Shown piece by piece: positions 47,311-58,644 of a stretch of DNA of 64,000 nucleotides (within the stretch, counting starts at the first letter, position 1; each line of letters begins with the position of its first letter). Location of the stretch: NCBI GenBank assembly GCA_964020085.1, contig OZ026605.1:26588498-26652497 (forward strand), in the 5' to 3' direction. Under the pieces are notes generated by a model. The model saw only the letters and a program-made list of their open reading frames with translations, had not been told where the DNA came from and ran no database searches. This DNA is from Micromussa lordhowensis (taxonomy: Eukaryota > Cnidaria > Anthozoa > Scleractinia > Lobophylliidae). The position numbers were made by a program, and so were the translations under genes.

Positions 47311-48589
47311 CCCGAGCGATCGCTATCACTTCTGTTTCATTCTTGGCTCGACTGGGTTGCTGTTGGCTTCTGTCGATTGTCTTATTCCACAGATTAAATA
47401 GCGAAGAAAGCACCGTTGTAAAATTTCAACTTAAAAGCTCTTTGTGAGGATTCCAGGAGAGTTTATGAAATTATAATGCCTCCACAAGCGACGCCCCGGT
47501 TTGCTTTGATCCTTTTCAAACGTTTACTAGGCATGCGTAAGTGATGACAAAAATAACCTTGCCCTACCCCACTAAAACTTATGATTTTTGACGACTCGGT
47601 GGAGTTTCAATCTCCTGTACTTGCACAATTTTCGGACATTAAAATTTCCGACGTTTCGGACAAATTTCGTACACTTTGATGAAATATGTCAAATAAAAAA
47701 TTTACGCCTATAGATCGTTTTCACGTGACGTCATCGCTTTCTAAAATCCGAAACTAAAGAGCCACCAAAGTTTTTATCTTCATCAGGCATAAGAGACCGT
47801 ATATTTATATCTGTTTACAAGAAATCAGAGCATTTTGAATTTCAGAGTTATGTCGGTGTGTGACACAAACCTGTGATCGCATTTGCCGAAAAATATATAG
47901 CTATCTCATGATTTGTAGCTTTTTTAGAAGTTAGAGCATTAGGAAAGTTGCTTATGTAAATGCTTGTTTGTTAAGTACAGATAATTAGTCGCCTAGTTCT
48001 ATTTTCCGGCCGCCATGTTAGAGCACCACAGATGTGCACCAACATGGCGTTTCCATACTAAGCTCTGTAAATTTCTGCGAAACATTTCGACGAATTATCT
48101 GCGGTTTAGGTAATCGCACAGACCTAAAACTCGGAGAAGTGTCTTCTTTATGTTTTTCCAATAAGATCACAATTTCTTGGCTTTATCCCGTGACTGAATG
48201 GTTTTCGATTTATTTTTTTATTGCGTGACAGTGACAACGATCTAAAAAACGCCAATGAAACAACCTGTAGAACCCACAAAGTTTTCCAGATACCTCGAAG
48301 AGAAAATAACACTAAGTTTTGCTTATCTCAAGCCGTTATGTATCTCAAGCAGTTTCTCAACTAGAGTTCGCTCCATAAAGGAAACTAATAGCTTTGGAGC
48401 CACTTAAAAATTTTATTTTATTATATAAAAGTCAGTGGTATAGCGAGTAGTAACAAATTCATAAAAACGATACGATATCCTCACATGTGAAGATATGATA
48501 TCCTCACATGTGAAGATATCGATGATTTCAGTGGCATCAGGTTTGTCTCTTAAATTGTACTTAAATTCGTTGGTGTATCATCGAAACAT

Positions 48590-48755
48590 CTTCGGGTCTT
48601 CCTCGAAAGTCTTCGGCAATCTTCGGACATCTTCGGAAATTCTCGGAAATTGTCGGGAAATGTTCGGAAACGTTCGTCTGGTCTTCGGGACAATTTTGGA
48701 AAATCTTCGGAAATCTTCGGAAAGTGGTCGGACATCTTCGGAAAATCATCAAAAA
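48590..48755. repeat. Degenerate cttcggaaat tandem repeat
   Basis: About fourteen imperfect 9-13 base units around atcttcggaaa. Both strands are open for more than 60 codons because of the repeat; neither is a gene. Confidence 0.8.
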
Positions 48756-48803
48756 CGCCGTCAGTACGTTTATATAATAAAAAGAACATTACACGTTAGC
48801 TCG

Positions 48804-48907
48804 AAGATATGAATTTTATGTTACTCGTGGCAAGAGCAACATCTCACTCGTTCGCTGCGCTCACTCGTGAGATATTGCTCTTGCCACTCGAACATAAAAT
48901 TCATATC
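48804..48907. repeat. Near-perfect 100-base palindrome
   Basis: cgaagatatgaattttatgt ... acataaaattcatatcttc with inner gagcaa...ttgctc and a loop of about 20 bases. It lies inside the ttcggac-type element copy at 47630-49020. Confidence 0.75.
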
Positions 48908-49242
48908 TTCTCTCCACCGTGTAATATCCTCTATGTACTTGTACATTTCGGACGCTTTAAATTTCGGAGGTGTTAATTTGTTTTTTGTCCGAAATTAAAA
49001 TCGTTAAATTTTTTGGAAGTAATGTATTTGGTGGTTGATATGTGATAGGAATGTGTTTTTTGTTTGTTTCTTGTCTTTCTCTCACTCACGATAAAAAAAA
49101 AACTTATAAAAGTTATATAATAGTAGAAATTGTGGGAAAGGAAAATAAAATAGTTTCACAGCTCTTTAGACTTGTTTAGGTAGCTCGCTGACGACATGAA
49201 CAGCGAGTCCAAAACATGTGTTTATTTGTATTAAAATTCGTT

Positions 49243-49692
49243 ATTATATGGCGACAATAGTACGCGCACTCTGATTGGCTGCTGAGCGGGCATTATTTTC
49301 TTGTAATGACCGGGCATTATAAAAAAAATTTTGCCAATGTTAAATTTGACCTAGATCTTGGCGTAATAAAGGCAAAAATTGTCTCATTTTCAAAGAAACT
49401 GTTTTTACTGTCCCTTCTGGTTTCGATCGCACGGCCAGGGTTTTCTCTGTTCAGTGAACATGGCCTCGAATGATCTCTCTCGCGCGCAAATGGATATTGG
49501 AAAGCGCTTCCGGTTTTTTTTCTGCGCTAAAAAGGCCATATAATAAACAACTTATTAACCTCGTCCGTTCGGTCATTACAGGGAAATCTCAGACCTCGGC
49601 CTTGTTGTATTGACCTCGCTATCGCTCGGTCAATACATCAAGGCCTCGGTCTGAGATTTCACTGTAATGACCTCACTCTCGGTTAATAAGTG
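49243..49692. mobile_element. Two adjoining hairpin MITEs
   Basis: First unit 49243-49547 has ttattatatggc / gccatataataa ends. The second, 49548-49692, is a strong palindrome (cttattaacctcg ... ggttaataag, stem tctcagacctcggcc). Their consistent adjacency suggests one composite element. Confidence 0.6.
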
Positions 49693-49980
49693 GTATATTA
49701 CCCTTTCAGTAAATACAACGAGCAAAAAACCAGAAGGCTATTCAGGCTGATACAAATTATAAATTAAATTAGTATTGAAGGCTCCGTGTTAGAAGATATA
49801 AATAAAAGTACTGTATTGTGTTGTGTTTCTCTTTTTTTTTGGCTTATTTTTATTTTTTGTTAGTTCACTCTGCTTTGATAAACCGCCGGTTTCATCATGT
49901 AACGGTCTGGGACACTTGTTTCTGTCAAATCAGCCACGTGGCGAGAGTTGCCTTGCCGATCAGCCATTTTTTGTATTACT

Positions 49981-50036
49981 TGCACCAAGTCACGCACTTG
50001 CACCCAGTCACGCACTTGTACCCAGTCACGCGCTTA
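49981..50036. repeat. 18-bp tandem repeat, three copies
   Basis: Units ttgcaccaagtcacgcac, ttgcacccagtcacgcac and ttgtacccagtcacgcgc. Confidence 0.8.
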
Positions 50037-50682
50037 AACCTGATATGCTCTCCTTAGGTAATCATGGGACCATCTCTTAAATTGTTGTTGCTGTTGTTGA
50101 TAATGAGAGTTTTCGATGTATCGAACATGTCAAAGTGTACGACTTGTTCGCGTCTAAATGTTTTGCCCCAAAACAAACCTTAGAAATCTAAACCCGAGCA
50201 TTTCTTGAAAGCAAAATACCGCAGTTCCGATAACAAGTCTCTCCGCCCCTTTCGAAACGAAAAGTTCACTTTGCTTTTCAATCAAATATAGGCACTACCA
50301 CAGGAATTTTAAATCCGTCAAGCATCTCTTTCCCTCGCACACTTAACAGTCATGAAAACCGCAATCATCCATCTCTATCTCTTCATTAATACTAGCTTAC
50401 CCAAAATAGCTTTTCTAGCTGCGAGCTTCTGAGGCTTGTAACCTAATTCAGGGCTCCTGCCTAATTACATCTTGATAAAAGTTACTGTTACTGTTACTGT
50501 TCATTTTTTTTTTTTTTTGATGGTCTAAAATTGATAACATAACTTTCAAAATCTCCCGTTCAACAGCTGAGTGTTATGTTGAATAATTTGATCTTTTTCT
50601 TTCTGTTTCAGCACAACCCGCTGTCTTTTATCAGAGCAGAGAATGCCCTCGACCCTCGGACGAATATCCGTGCATATTTTAG

Positions 50683-52331
50683 TATGGGCCGCCGTCACCA
50701 CCAAAAATACAAACAATACAAACAGTCTAGCATAAACAGAAATGGTTTAAACGTATGGGCCGCCGTCACCACCAAAAATACAAACAATACAAACAGTCTA
50801 GCATAAACAGAAATGGTTTAAACGTCCTTTGTTAGTTGATACAGGTTATATGGAAATGATGCAGTTCCAATGCACTTGGACCGGTTGTCTTTGGTGGAAT
50901 GGGATACTCAACCAGTAAATGGTTTAGACAGTTTAGAAACTGTCTAGCCGCCCTTGTCAAAACGGTACAATGAACACCCGATTGATTCAGTCTAAATGTA
51001 AGTAGTTTAGCTCCAGTTTGTTAAATGGTACAACATAAAAAGATCTGGTCATGTCAAAGAACGAATAGGCTAGCTATCTCTGTTCAAGCGGCACAGCATA
51101 GTTTAAACTGGGCTAGAGTGATGTCAAATGGGATAGCGTTACATGAAATGGCCGAGCATAGTAACAATTGATACAGGGTAAGATGGAATAGCTGAGCATG
51201 AAATGGCACAGAGTCGAGCGAAACAGTTCAGCGTGATGTCGAATGAGTCAGCCCCGGATGAAATGGCACAGTATTTGGTGAAGTTATACAGCGTAATATC
51301 AAAAAGCACAGCTTTGCGTGAAATAGCTGGGCATACATTCAGACGGTGCAGCCTAAGACCACGTACACAGCTCGGCGTGAAGTGGTACAGCGTAACATCA
51401 AATGGCACAGCGTTGCGTGAAATGGTTCAGCATACATCCAGACTGATTAGGGCGATAATAAGTGAGCGGAACATTTTCAGAACTAGCTCAGCAATGCAAT
51501 GCATGAAACATAGTATCTGAAGTAATAGAGTATTGCACGAAGTGGTCTAGCGTGAACTGGGTATAGGTGGTGTGACATCAGTGCGCCGAAACCACCAAAA
51601 ATACAAAACACGAATGGAACAGCCAAGAGTAAACTGAGACAGAGGTCGGTATGACGTCACCCTTGTGAAATGTTGGCGCCAAACATTGAGAACTCATTCA
51701 GTCAGCGTGATCCGCTAGCGAGTTGTCTGTAACCTCGTTTCATCCTATTTTGGTAAGTCTCCTTCCTTATTTCGTTTCACAAGGCTGTATGAATTCCCTG
51801 CAGATCAAGAATAAATGCTTATGTTATTTCACGGAATATCATTTCACCACAAAAACCCACACAATAATATTACATTTCCATGTGCTCTCTGCTCTGTCTG
51901 GCAGGAATAATTCCATTTTTACTGATTGTCGATGTTCCCATCGTCATTTTAAACTCCGTTGTACTTTTTGAATTAATTGGATCGTTGATGAACTCTTGCA
52001 GTCGGTCAAGGCTGCGAAAATTACCGTCTACTAGACGAGAGAACTGTTTATTACATAACTGCTGTTCAATGATTAAATTTTGTGTCACGCAATAATCAGT
52101 AACGTAACATAGGAAGCCCTCTCTCGTTTGCTGGAGGTAAACAAAAGGAGAACATTGCAATAAATATTGCATTGAAAATAAAAAGAATCAGCTATGAAAT
52201 CAAATCCCTGAACTCACAACTCTAAAAGGCCTTAAAATTACTCCAAGCAATGGCAAAAAACAGAGAGAGGAGAGCAAGAAAAGGGGAGTAAAAGAGTGGA
52301 TGAAAAAAAAATACTGACACTCCGTCTACTT
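50683..52331 (+). repeat. Left inverted arm of the foldback element
   Basis: Contains two tandem copies of the terminal 71-bp unit (starting at 50683 and 50754), then the 20-bp repeat array (about 50815-51470), then about 800 bases of non-repetitive arm ending cactccgtctactt. Confidence 0.88.
50815..51470. repeat. 20-bp subterminal repeat array in the left arm
   Basis: Read in 20-base steps, the sequence falls into register: aaatggcacagcgttgcgtg, aaatggttcagcatacatcc, aagtggtacagcgtaacatc, gaatgagtcagccccggatg and so on. About 30 units fit, a few of 19-23 bases. Consensus roughly AAATGGTACAGCGT plus six variable bases. The mirror array is at about 54395-55050. Such arrays in DNA transposons usually bind transposase; here that is inference. 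Confidence 0.8.
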
Positions 52332-52989
52332 GTAAGTTACGTCTAGGTTACCCGGAGAAGTTAATTAAGACGACTCTCTTAGAAGTGAAATTTGAAGGGA
52401 GGAAATTAGCCCTCCAACCAAAACAAAAAGAAGGCAAACGAATCTTGCCTTTTGTCACAACATATCAACCATCAGTGCCAAATCTAAAACAAATTTTTAT
52501 GAAAAAATGGCATTTAATTGAACAATAACCATTACTGAGCGAAATCTACAGAGATCCGCCCCTCATTTCATACAAAAGAGGGCGTTCGCTCAAAGATATA
52601 CTCGTGAAAACCAAGCTATGAAAAAGGCTACAACACGCGCTTGGGAGTCGTGCAGGCCTGTCAACCCCATTTTACACTGTGGAAGATATCGCGTTTTCAC
52701 AAAAAAATCACAGCGGCTAGATAATAGATGACAATGTGTTGATGGAAATAAAAACTTCACAGGCAGGATAAAACAGAAGATACATATGAAGCTTTGGAAT
52801 AGGAGACTGTTTGACAGTCCATTCCTACGCCTGTCTGTTTTTAAGAGAAAGCGACTGCTCGCAGGGTAAGAAAAAAATGTCTGGCAAGTAACTCTAACTC
52901 TCCTTAGTACTGCGGAAAAATAAAGCAAAAGTGATGGCATATACCACTAACTAAAAACAGTGAAGTTCTCCTCTTTATACCTCTAAAAA

Positions 52990-53555
52990 ACAATAACTGT
53001 TGCTCCGATATCGAAAACTTTGGTCTTCCGCGTTGCCCATCCCCAGTCATTCAATAGTGGTGCTTGATAGCTGTGAAAAGGCTGTTGAAGATTCTGATTT
53101 GCAATGAGTTGTTTGCGCGCTTGGTCAATTAAATCAATGCATCTAGAGGTACGTCCCCATTAATCAACGCGGTCTCGTACAGAACCTCTAGCCTTAAACT
53201 AACGGTCTGTTGGTCACTCCCTTCGAGGCCATTTATTATTTCGTGCTAGCTGTTTGAGAGTTCCCGTCGAAAGTCCATGTGCTTAGAATGCATGCACAAC
53301 AGCTCAAAAAAAAAAAAAAAGAAATGGATACTAAAATAAAAGTAAAAAGAGTAGAAAACACTACATAGCCTGATATACAAGCTATGAAGATTAGACAAAA
53401 AAAAAAAGGGAAAAGGAGAGCCATAAAATGTAGTTAAACTAGTTGATAAGAAAAAAAATACTGACTTACCTTTCAATTCTTATATCGCCAACTTTTGAGA
53501 CTTCGGTTAGGGCACGCCGTTCTTTAACGGCGTTTTCATAAATCCAGGCATATCT
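52990..53555 (-). pseudogene. Broken coding fragments in the foldback core
   Basis: Minus-strand exon-like piece 53555-53472 (acceptor tttaatttatag, donor gtaagt) reads YAWIYENAVKERRALTEVSK and on to IRIER. A second coding-looking stretch, about 53250-53110, reads EGSDQQTVSLRLEVLYETAL, then NGDVPLDALI. It continues only after a frameshift as DLIDQARKQLIANQNLQQPF, ending near 52990 in TAG. I do not recognise the protein. It may be a decayed element gene or a captured host gene piece. Confidence 0.5.
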
Positions 53556-53592
53556 ATAAATTAAAACAGTGTCAAGAAATCAAGCGTCTCTA

Positions 53593-55183
53593 AAGTAGAC
53601 GGAGTGTCAGTATTTTTTTTTTTTTTTATCCACTCTCTTACTCCCATTTTCTTGCTCTCCTCTCTCTGTTTTTTTTTTTTTTGCCATTGCTTGGAGTAAT
53701 TTTAAGGCCTTTTAGAGTTGTGAGATCAGGGATTTAATTTCACAGCTGATTTTTTTTAATTCCAATGCAATATTTATTGCAATATTCTCCCTTTGTTTAC
53801 CTCCAGCAAACGAGAGAGGGCTTCCTATGTTACGTTACTGATTATTGCGTGACACAAAATTTAATCATTGAACAGCAGTTATGTAATAAACAGTTCTCTC
53901 GTCTAGTAGACGGTAATTTTCGCAGCCTTGACCGACTGCAAGAGTTCATCAACGATCCAATTAATTCAAAAAGTACAACGGAGTTTAAAATGACGATGGG
54001 AACATCGACAATCAGTAAAAATGGAATTATTCCTGCCAGACAGAGCAGAGAGCACATGGAAATGTAATATTATTGTGTGGGTTTTTGTGGTGAAATGATA
54101 TTCCGTGAAATAACATAAGCATTTATTCTTGATCTGCAGGGAATTCATACAGCCTTGTGAAACGAAATAAGGAAGGAGACTTACCAAAATAGGATGAAAC
54201 GAGGTTACAGACAACTCGCTAGCGGATCACGCTGACTGAATGAGTTCTCAATGTTTGGCGCCAACATTTCACAAGGGTGACGTCATACCGACCTCTGTCT
54301 CAGTTTACTCTTGGCTGTTCCATTCGTGTTTTGTATTTTTGGTGGTTTCGGCGCACTGATGTCACGCCACCTATACCCAGTTCACGCTAGACCACTTCGT
54401 GCAATACTCTATTACTTCAGATACTATGTTTCATGCATTGCATTGCTGAGCTAGTTCTGAAAATGTTCCGCTCACTTATTATCGCCCTAATCAGTCTGGA
54501 TGTATGCTGAACCATTTCACGCAACGCTGTGCCATTTGATGTTACGCTGTACCACTTCACGCCGAGCTGTGTACGTGGTCTTAGGCTGCACCGTCTGAAT
54601 GTATGCCCAGCTATTTCACGCAAAGCTGTGCTTTTTGATATTACGCTGTATAACTTCACCAAATACTGTGCCATTTCATCCGGGGCTGACTCATTCGACA
54701 TCACGCTGAACTGTTTCGCTCGACTCTGTGCCATTTCATGCTCAGCTATTCCATCTTACCCTGTATCAATTGTTACTATGCTCGGCCATTTCATGTAACG
54801 CTATCCCATTTGACATCACTCTAGCCCAGTTTAAACTATGCTGTGCCGCTTGAACAGAGATAGCTAGCCTATTCGTTCTTTGACATGACCAGATCTTTTT
54901 ATGTTGTACCATTTAACAAACTGGAGCTAAACTACTTACATTTAGACTGAATCAATCGGGTGTTCATTGTACCGTTTTGACAAGGGCGGCTAGACAGTTT
55001 CTAAACTGTCTAAACCATTCACTGGTTGAGTATCCCATTCCACCAAAGACAACCGGTCCAAGTGCATTGGAACTGCATCATTTCCATATAACCTGTATCA
55101 ACTAACAAAGGACGTTTAAACCATTTCTGTTTATGCTAGACTGTTTGTATTGTTTGTATTTTTGGTGGTGACGGCGGCCCATA
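53593..55183 (-). repeat. Right inverted arm of the foldback element
   Basis: Reverse complement of the left arm with only one copy of the 71-bp terminal unit and slightly longer T-runs near 53610-53690. The two small frames at 54529-54798 and 53765-54067 are mirror images of those in the left arm and are not genes. Confidence 0.88.
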
Positions 55184-55429
55184 TTTTAGGACAAAATAGA
55201 ATTATATGTTTGTCTTGGGCTGGTCTCTAAGAAAACACATTTCCGAAATGTTTTTATGCCCATACTTGACAAAAAATTAAAGATAACCAATACAGGAAGA
55301 TCAACAATTCTCACACACTTTGAAAGATTGACAGTTAGTGCTTGACAAAATGCAGTTATGCATTTGCACCGTTGTTTTTACTGTTTTTGTTGCTTTCGCA
55401 TTGCGTTTTCTTCTGTGTTGAGATTGGTG

Positions 55430-55515
55430 CCACAGTGAAACCTCGATAAAGCTGACACCCTCGGAAAATTTCCTATTCTCTGTCGGAAAAGGTGTCCATT
55501 GTATAGAGGTTTGCC
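55430..55515. mobile_element. Tiny pogo/Tigger-like terminal-repeat fragment
   Basis: cagtgaaacctcgataaagc on the left and ggtgtccattgtatagaggt on the right resemble the inverted ends of pogo-group elements. Only about 85 bases remain. Confidence 0.45.
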
Positions 55516-55987
55516 AAGATTAAACGATATTTTTATTATTTTTCTCTGTAATAAGCTTTCTAATTGTTCACCATGCTATCTTGAATCAGTGAATTCACGT
55601 TTGTGACAAACTTTACAACAACTGACAAAACAAGTTGTTTGCAATCTTTTCTTGTAAGGGGTAAAGCTGCACAGAATATGGATCATGAACGATAAGATAT
55701 CGTCTTTCCTGTCCCTGATGGAGTTAGAATCGCGCAAGTAAAAAAAGCAGGAACGCGTAATTATTACTCTGCGGAAAACATTCAAGTTTGTATACATCTT
55801 GTTGCATAACGACCCCGCTAACGAACACAAGCTCAAGTAGTTTAAATTGCGTTCATAGACGCCAGCATTTTTAATCTTTCATTTCGGTCATTTAGCTTTG
55901 TAATTTTACTCTACAACTGCCCCAGTGTCCAGCAGTGACGTTACAATTTAATTTACTAACAATTTCACAGATCACTTTGTTCGGTTA

Positions 55988-56258
55988 TAGAGCAGTTTTT
56001 AACAAAGTGGCGTAAAAACAAAACCAAACTTCACTCCGGCCAACAAATTACGCAGTCAATCCACAGAACCAATCAAAACTCAAAGAATATACTTGCAAAC
56101 GACGTAAACGGAAAAAGTTTTGCGACCGAGTCACGATTGGTTTTTGTCTGATAAGATGAGATAGTGGAGCGCGTGTATTTTAGCCAATCGCCCAGCGTAG
56201 TAATGCAAAACGAAAGCAAACGCAAATTTCTTTTGACACTCAAGGGAAAACTGCTCTA
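55988..56258. mobile_element. Short MITE with tagagcagtttt ends
   Basis: Ends tagagcagtttt and aaaactgctcta are complementary. TA at the border is consistent with a Tc1/mariner-type duplication. Confidence 0.6.
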
Positions 56259-56259
56259 T

Positions 56260-58640
56260 CATCAATAAATTAAATAACAATTTTACAATTTCTCTTTGTA
56301 GCCTTCTCGTCGTGTGAGCAAATACTACGTTGATTAAAATACAATTTCATATTCGCGATCGGTGAAGCAAGTGAAACTTTAGTCAGAGCATTGTAAAAGT
56401 AAATTCTTTGCTCAGGCGAATCCATCTAGTTAGCCTGTTCTAGGTTCCAGATTAATGGTGCGGCTGAAAGAAAACCGAGCGGAGCTTGAGAAAGAAATTA
56501 CGAGCTTGTGCCATTTCCATTTTGTATCCCAATCTCTAATTCGTTTTAGTTTTAGCCGGTTCGCCGCTCCGCTTTTATCGATCGTCCCCACTGACCGATA
56601 TTGACTGGCTTAAACACAAATGCAAATTAAATGACCGGTGATTGTTGCATTTTCAAATTTCTCCAACGTAATGTGGAAGGGCTTCAAAATGATGAGCCCG
56701 AAGAAATACCAGTTGCCTAAATGTATGAAGTGTTCCGATCTATAGAACAGTCGATCAAATCTGTGACGGTGATTTTAGAACTTCTGCTGTAAATCCCAGT
56801 GCTCTATTCGTGATTGTGATAATCTACAAATGCCCGGGGGAGGGGTACTCCCTCATGGGTTATATAAGTATGTGCGGCCCGAATGAGTATGGCTTTTCAG
56901 CCGATTTGGTCAGGTTATCGCTTTTTGGCCATTTTGGTCTTAAATAGGTTATGGTTTTTGCACTCTAGTCTTGAATTTGATATGCTTTTTAGAAGAAGCT
57001 ACTTTTCATCATTACCGATAAGACCATCAACAAAAGCCCTTCACAAGTTATGTTTACGGCAACTATGAGGTCATAAATAGGGTAGGGAAGGTCGCAAATT
57101 TTGGTCGTAAATAGGGTGGGAGGTGTACTGCACGCCCCCACCCGATTTTTCTGGGAGTACCTGGCCCCCGATCCAAATGGCCGACTAGTTCAATTTCCTA
57201 ATCTCTCTTCTGGGCTGTGTCCCTTTTTGACTTTCAGAAGAGAGTTCTTCAGTAAAGTCCAAATGTGGAAGAGGACTGACTTATTGTCTTAAGCACAGCC
57301 TCTGTGTTAGGGCTAACAATTTTTCAGGGCTAAGGAAAACCCCAAATTGTAGTTTTCCAGCTATGTTCTATCGTGGTCTGACGTCACGATAATATTTATT
57401 TCTACATGATTTAAGCCAAAGGAAAACGTAAATTAGTTCCAAATTGCGGGGTGTTTTAAATAACCAAGTTTGAAATAGCCGATAGGAAATGATGACAGAT
57501 GGCCGAAGAATGAGTAACAGGTTGATTGACTTTGTTTCGCCTCAAAACGATATGCCTTATTCTTTTTCCATGTTTTCCTGTTTCAAGTACAGGCAAGGTT
57601 CGACGTTCATACATCCAAAACATGACAAAGGAGATTAAAAATTATGTCTCAACAAGAAACGGCAAGTTTCTTTCCAGTGAACTTAGATTTCAGACAGTCG
57701 TACCTATTTTCGTATTTATACTGTTTATCCGGAGGATAAGGATCTTTATGAAGACACGCCCCAAGTTGGGATATCGAACAAAGCAGTGGGTTTAACCAAT
57801 TCGTCAGTGAAAACTTAGGAACTTTCAATTCTTTTTCCTGAACGTTCCTGCCAAAGATATTCTTCTTATAAACATGCACAGTCCTCTATCAAAGTAAACC
57901 GGCTATTCCCTTCCAATCATTCCTAGAAAGAATTAAGAGTGTTTTTTTTTTCATTGATACAACCTTGTTTTGATACCGATTCCATCCAGCATATTTCTTA
58001 CCACATTGCTAGCTGGTTACGCTGTTTCTCCGTTTTCACTTTATTTTTTCCCGTGCACGTTTCTACGCGTGTCCCGTTATAAATTCAAGATACATTGCCT
58101 TTTCCATTCTGGGTTATACTATATCTAGATTTTGCGTTTCAGTGGGCGTCATTTGGTCTTATCCGTGTAACTATTTGCCTATTCAGTAATGCGTGTGACC
58201 AGATCATTTTAAAAACGAATATTTCCTTTTTTAGCGTCATGTAAACTAACTTGACACATGTTTCTGTCCTTTTATTTTCTTTCAAAATCCAACCAGCTGT
58301 TGTCTAAAATATGGGTTGCATCATCACGATTGGAGGTCTCAGGTCATTTTCTCTTGCACCTCCGGCAACGTCAAACGAAACAAATTCAGGAAGCGACTGT
58401 ATACATAAAATGCGGTATAAGAACTTAATGCATCGCATTGCGCATCCGAAATAACTACGGAAATGAGTTTTCCATGATACTTACCTGAAAAAAAAAAAAA
58501 ACAAAGGACTAGAATATTCTTCTTATCTGCTATGCAATTTTTCTTCGTTAAAAGGTCTCGCCTTAAAAAAGTAAACCGTATAAAATCGTTGCCCTTCATT
58601 GGTCTAGAATTTTATGGCTAACAAAAAACCAAGAGCTTTT
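56260..58640. other. Intergenic region without a supported gene
   Basis: Contains a g/c-rich ggggaggggtactccctc segment (56835) typical of a dispersed repeat and short frames of 60-90 codons without splice context. I see no gene. Confidence 0.4.
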
Positions 58641-58644
58641 TAGA

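Larger units (their letters stand above)
50683..55183. mobile_element. Foldback DNA transposon with 1.6-kb inverted arms, non-autonomous
   Basis: The ends are perfect inverted copies starting TATGGGCCGCCGTCACCACC. Left arm 50683-52331, right arm 53593-55183, core about 1.26 kb. The arms are nearly identical: five chance frames of 71-105 codons occur in both arms, four with identical translations and one with a single substitution. TTTTAG flanks both sides directly (50677-50682, 55184-55189); counting overlap with the ends, CATATTTTAG is shared. The arms carry a 20-bp degenerate direct-repeat array. No intact transposase is present. The layout resembles the foldback/Mutator-like group; the superfamily is not proven. 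Confidence 0.88.

Noticed and set aside
51139..54798. Paired identical 71-105 codon frames in the foldback arms
   Set aside because: They are mirror images arising from the inverted arms, overlap the 20-bp repeat and show no start context, domain or splice signals.
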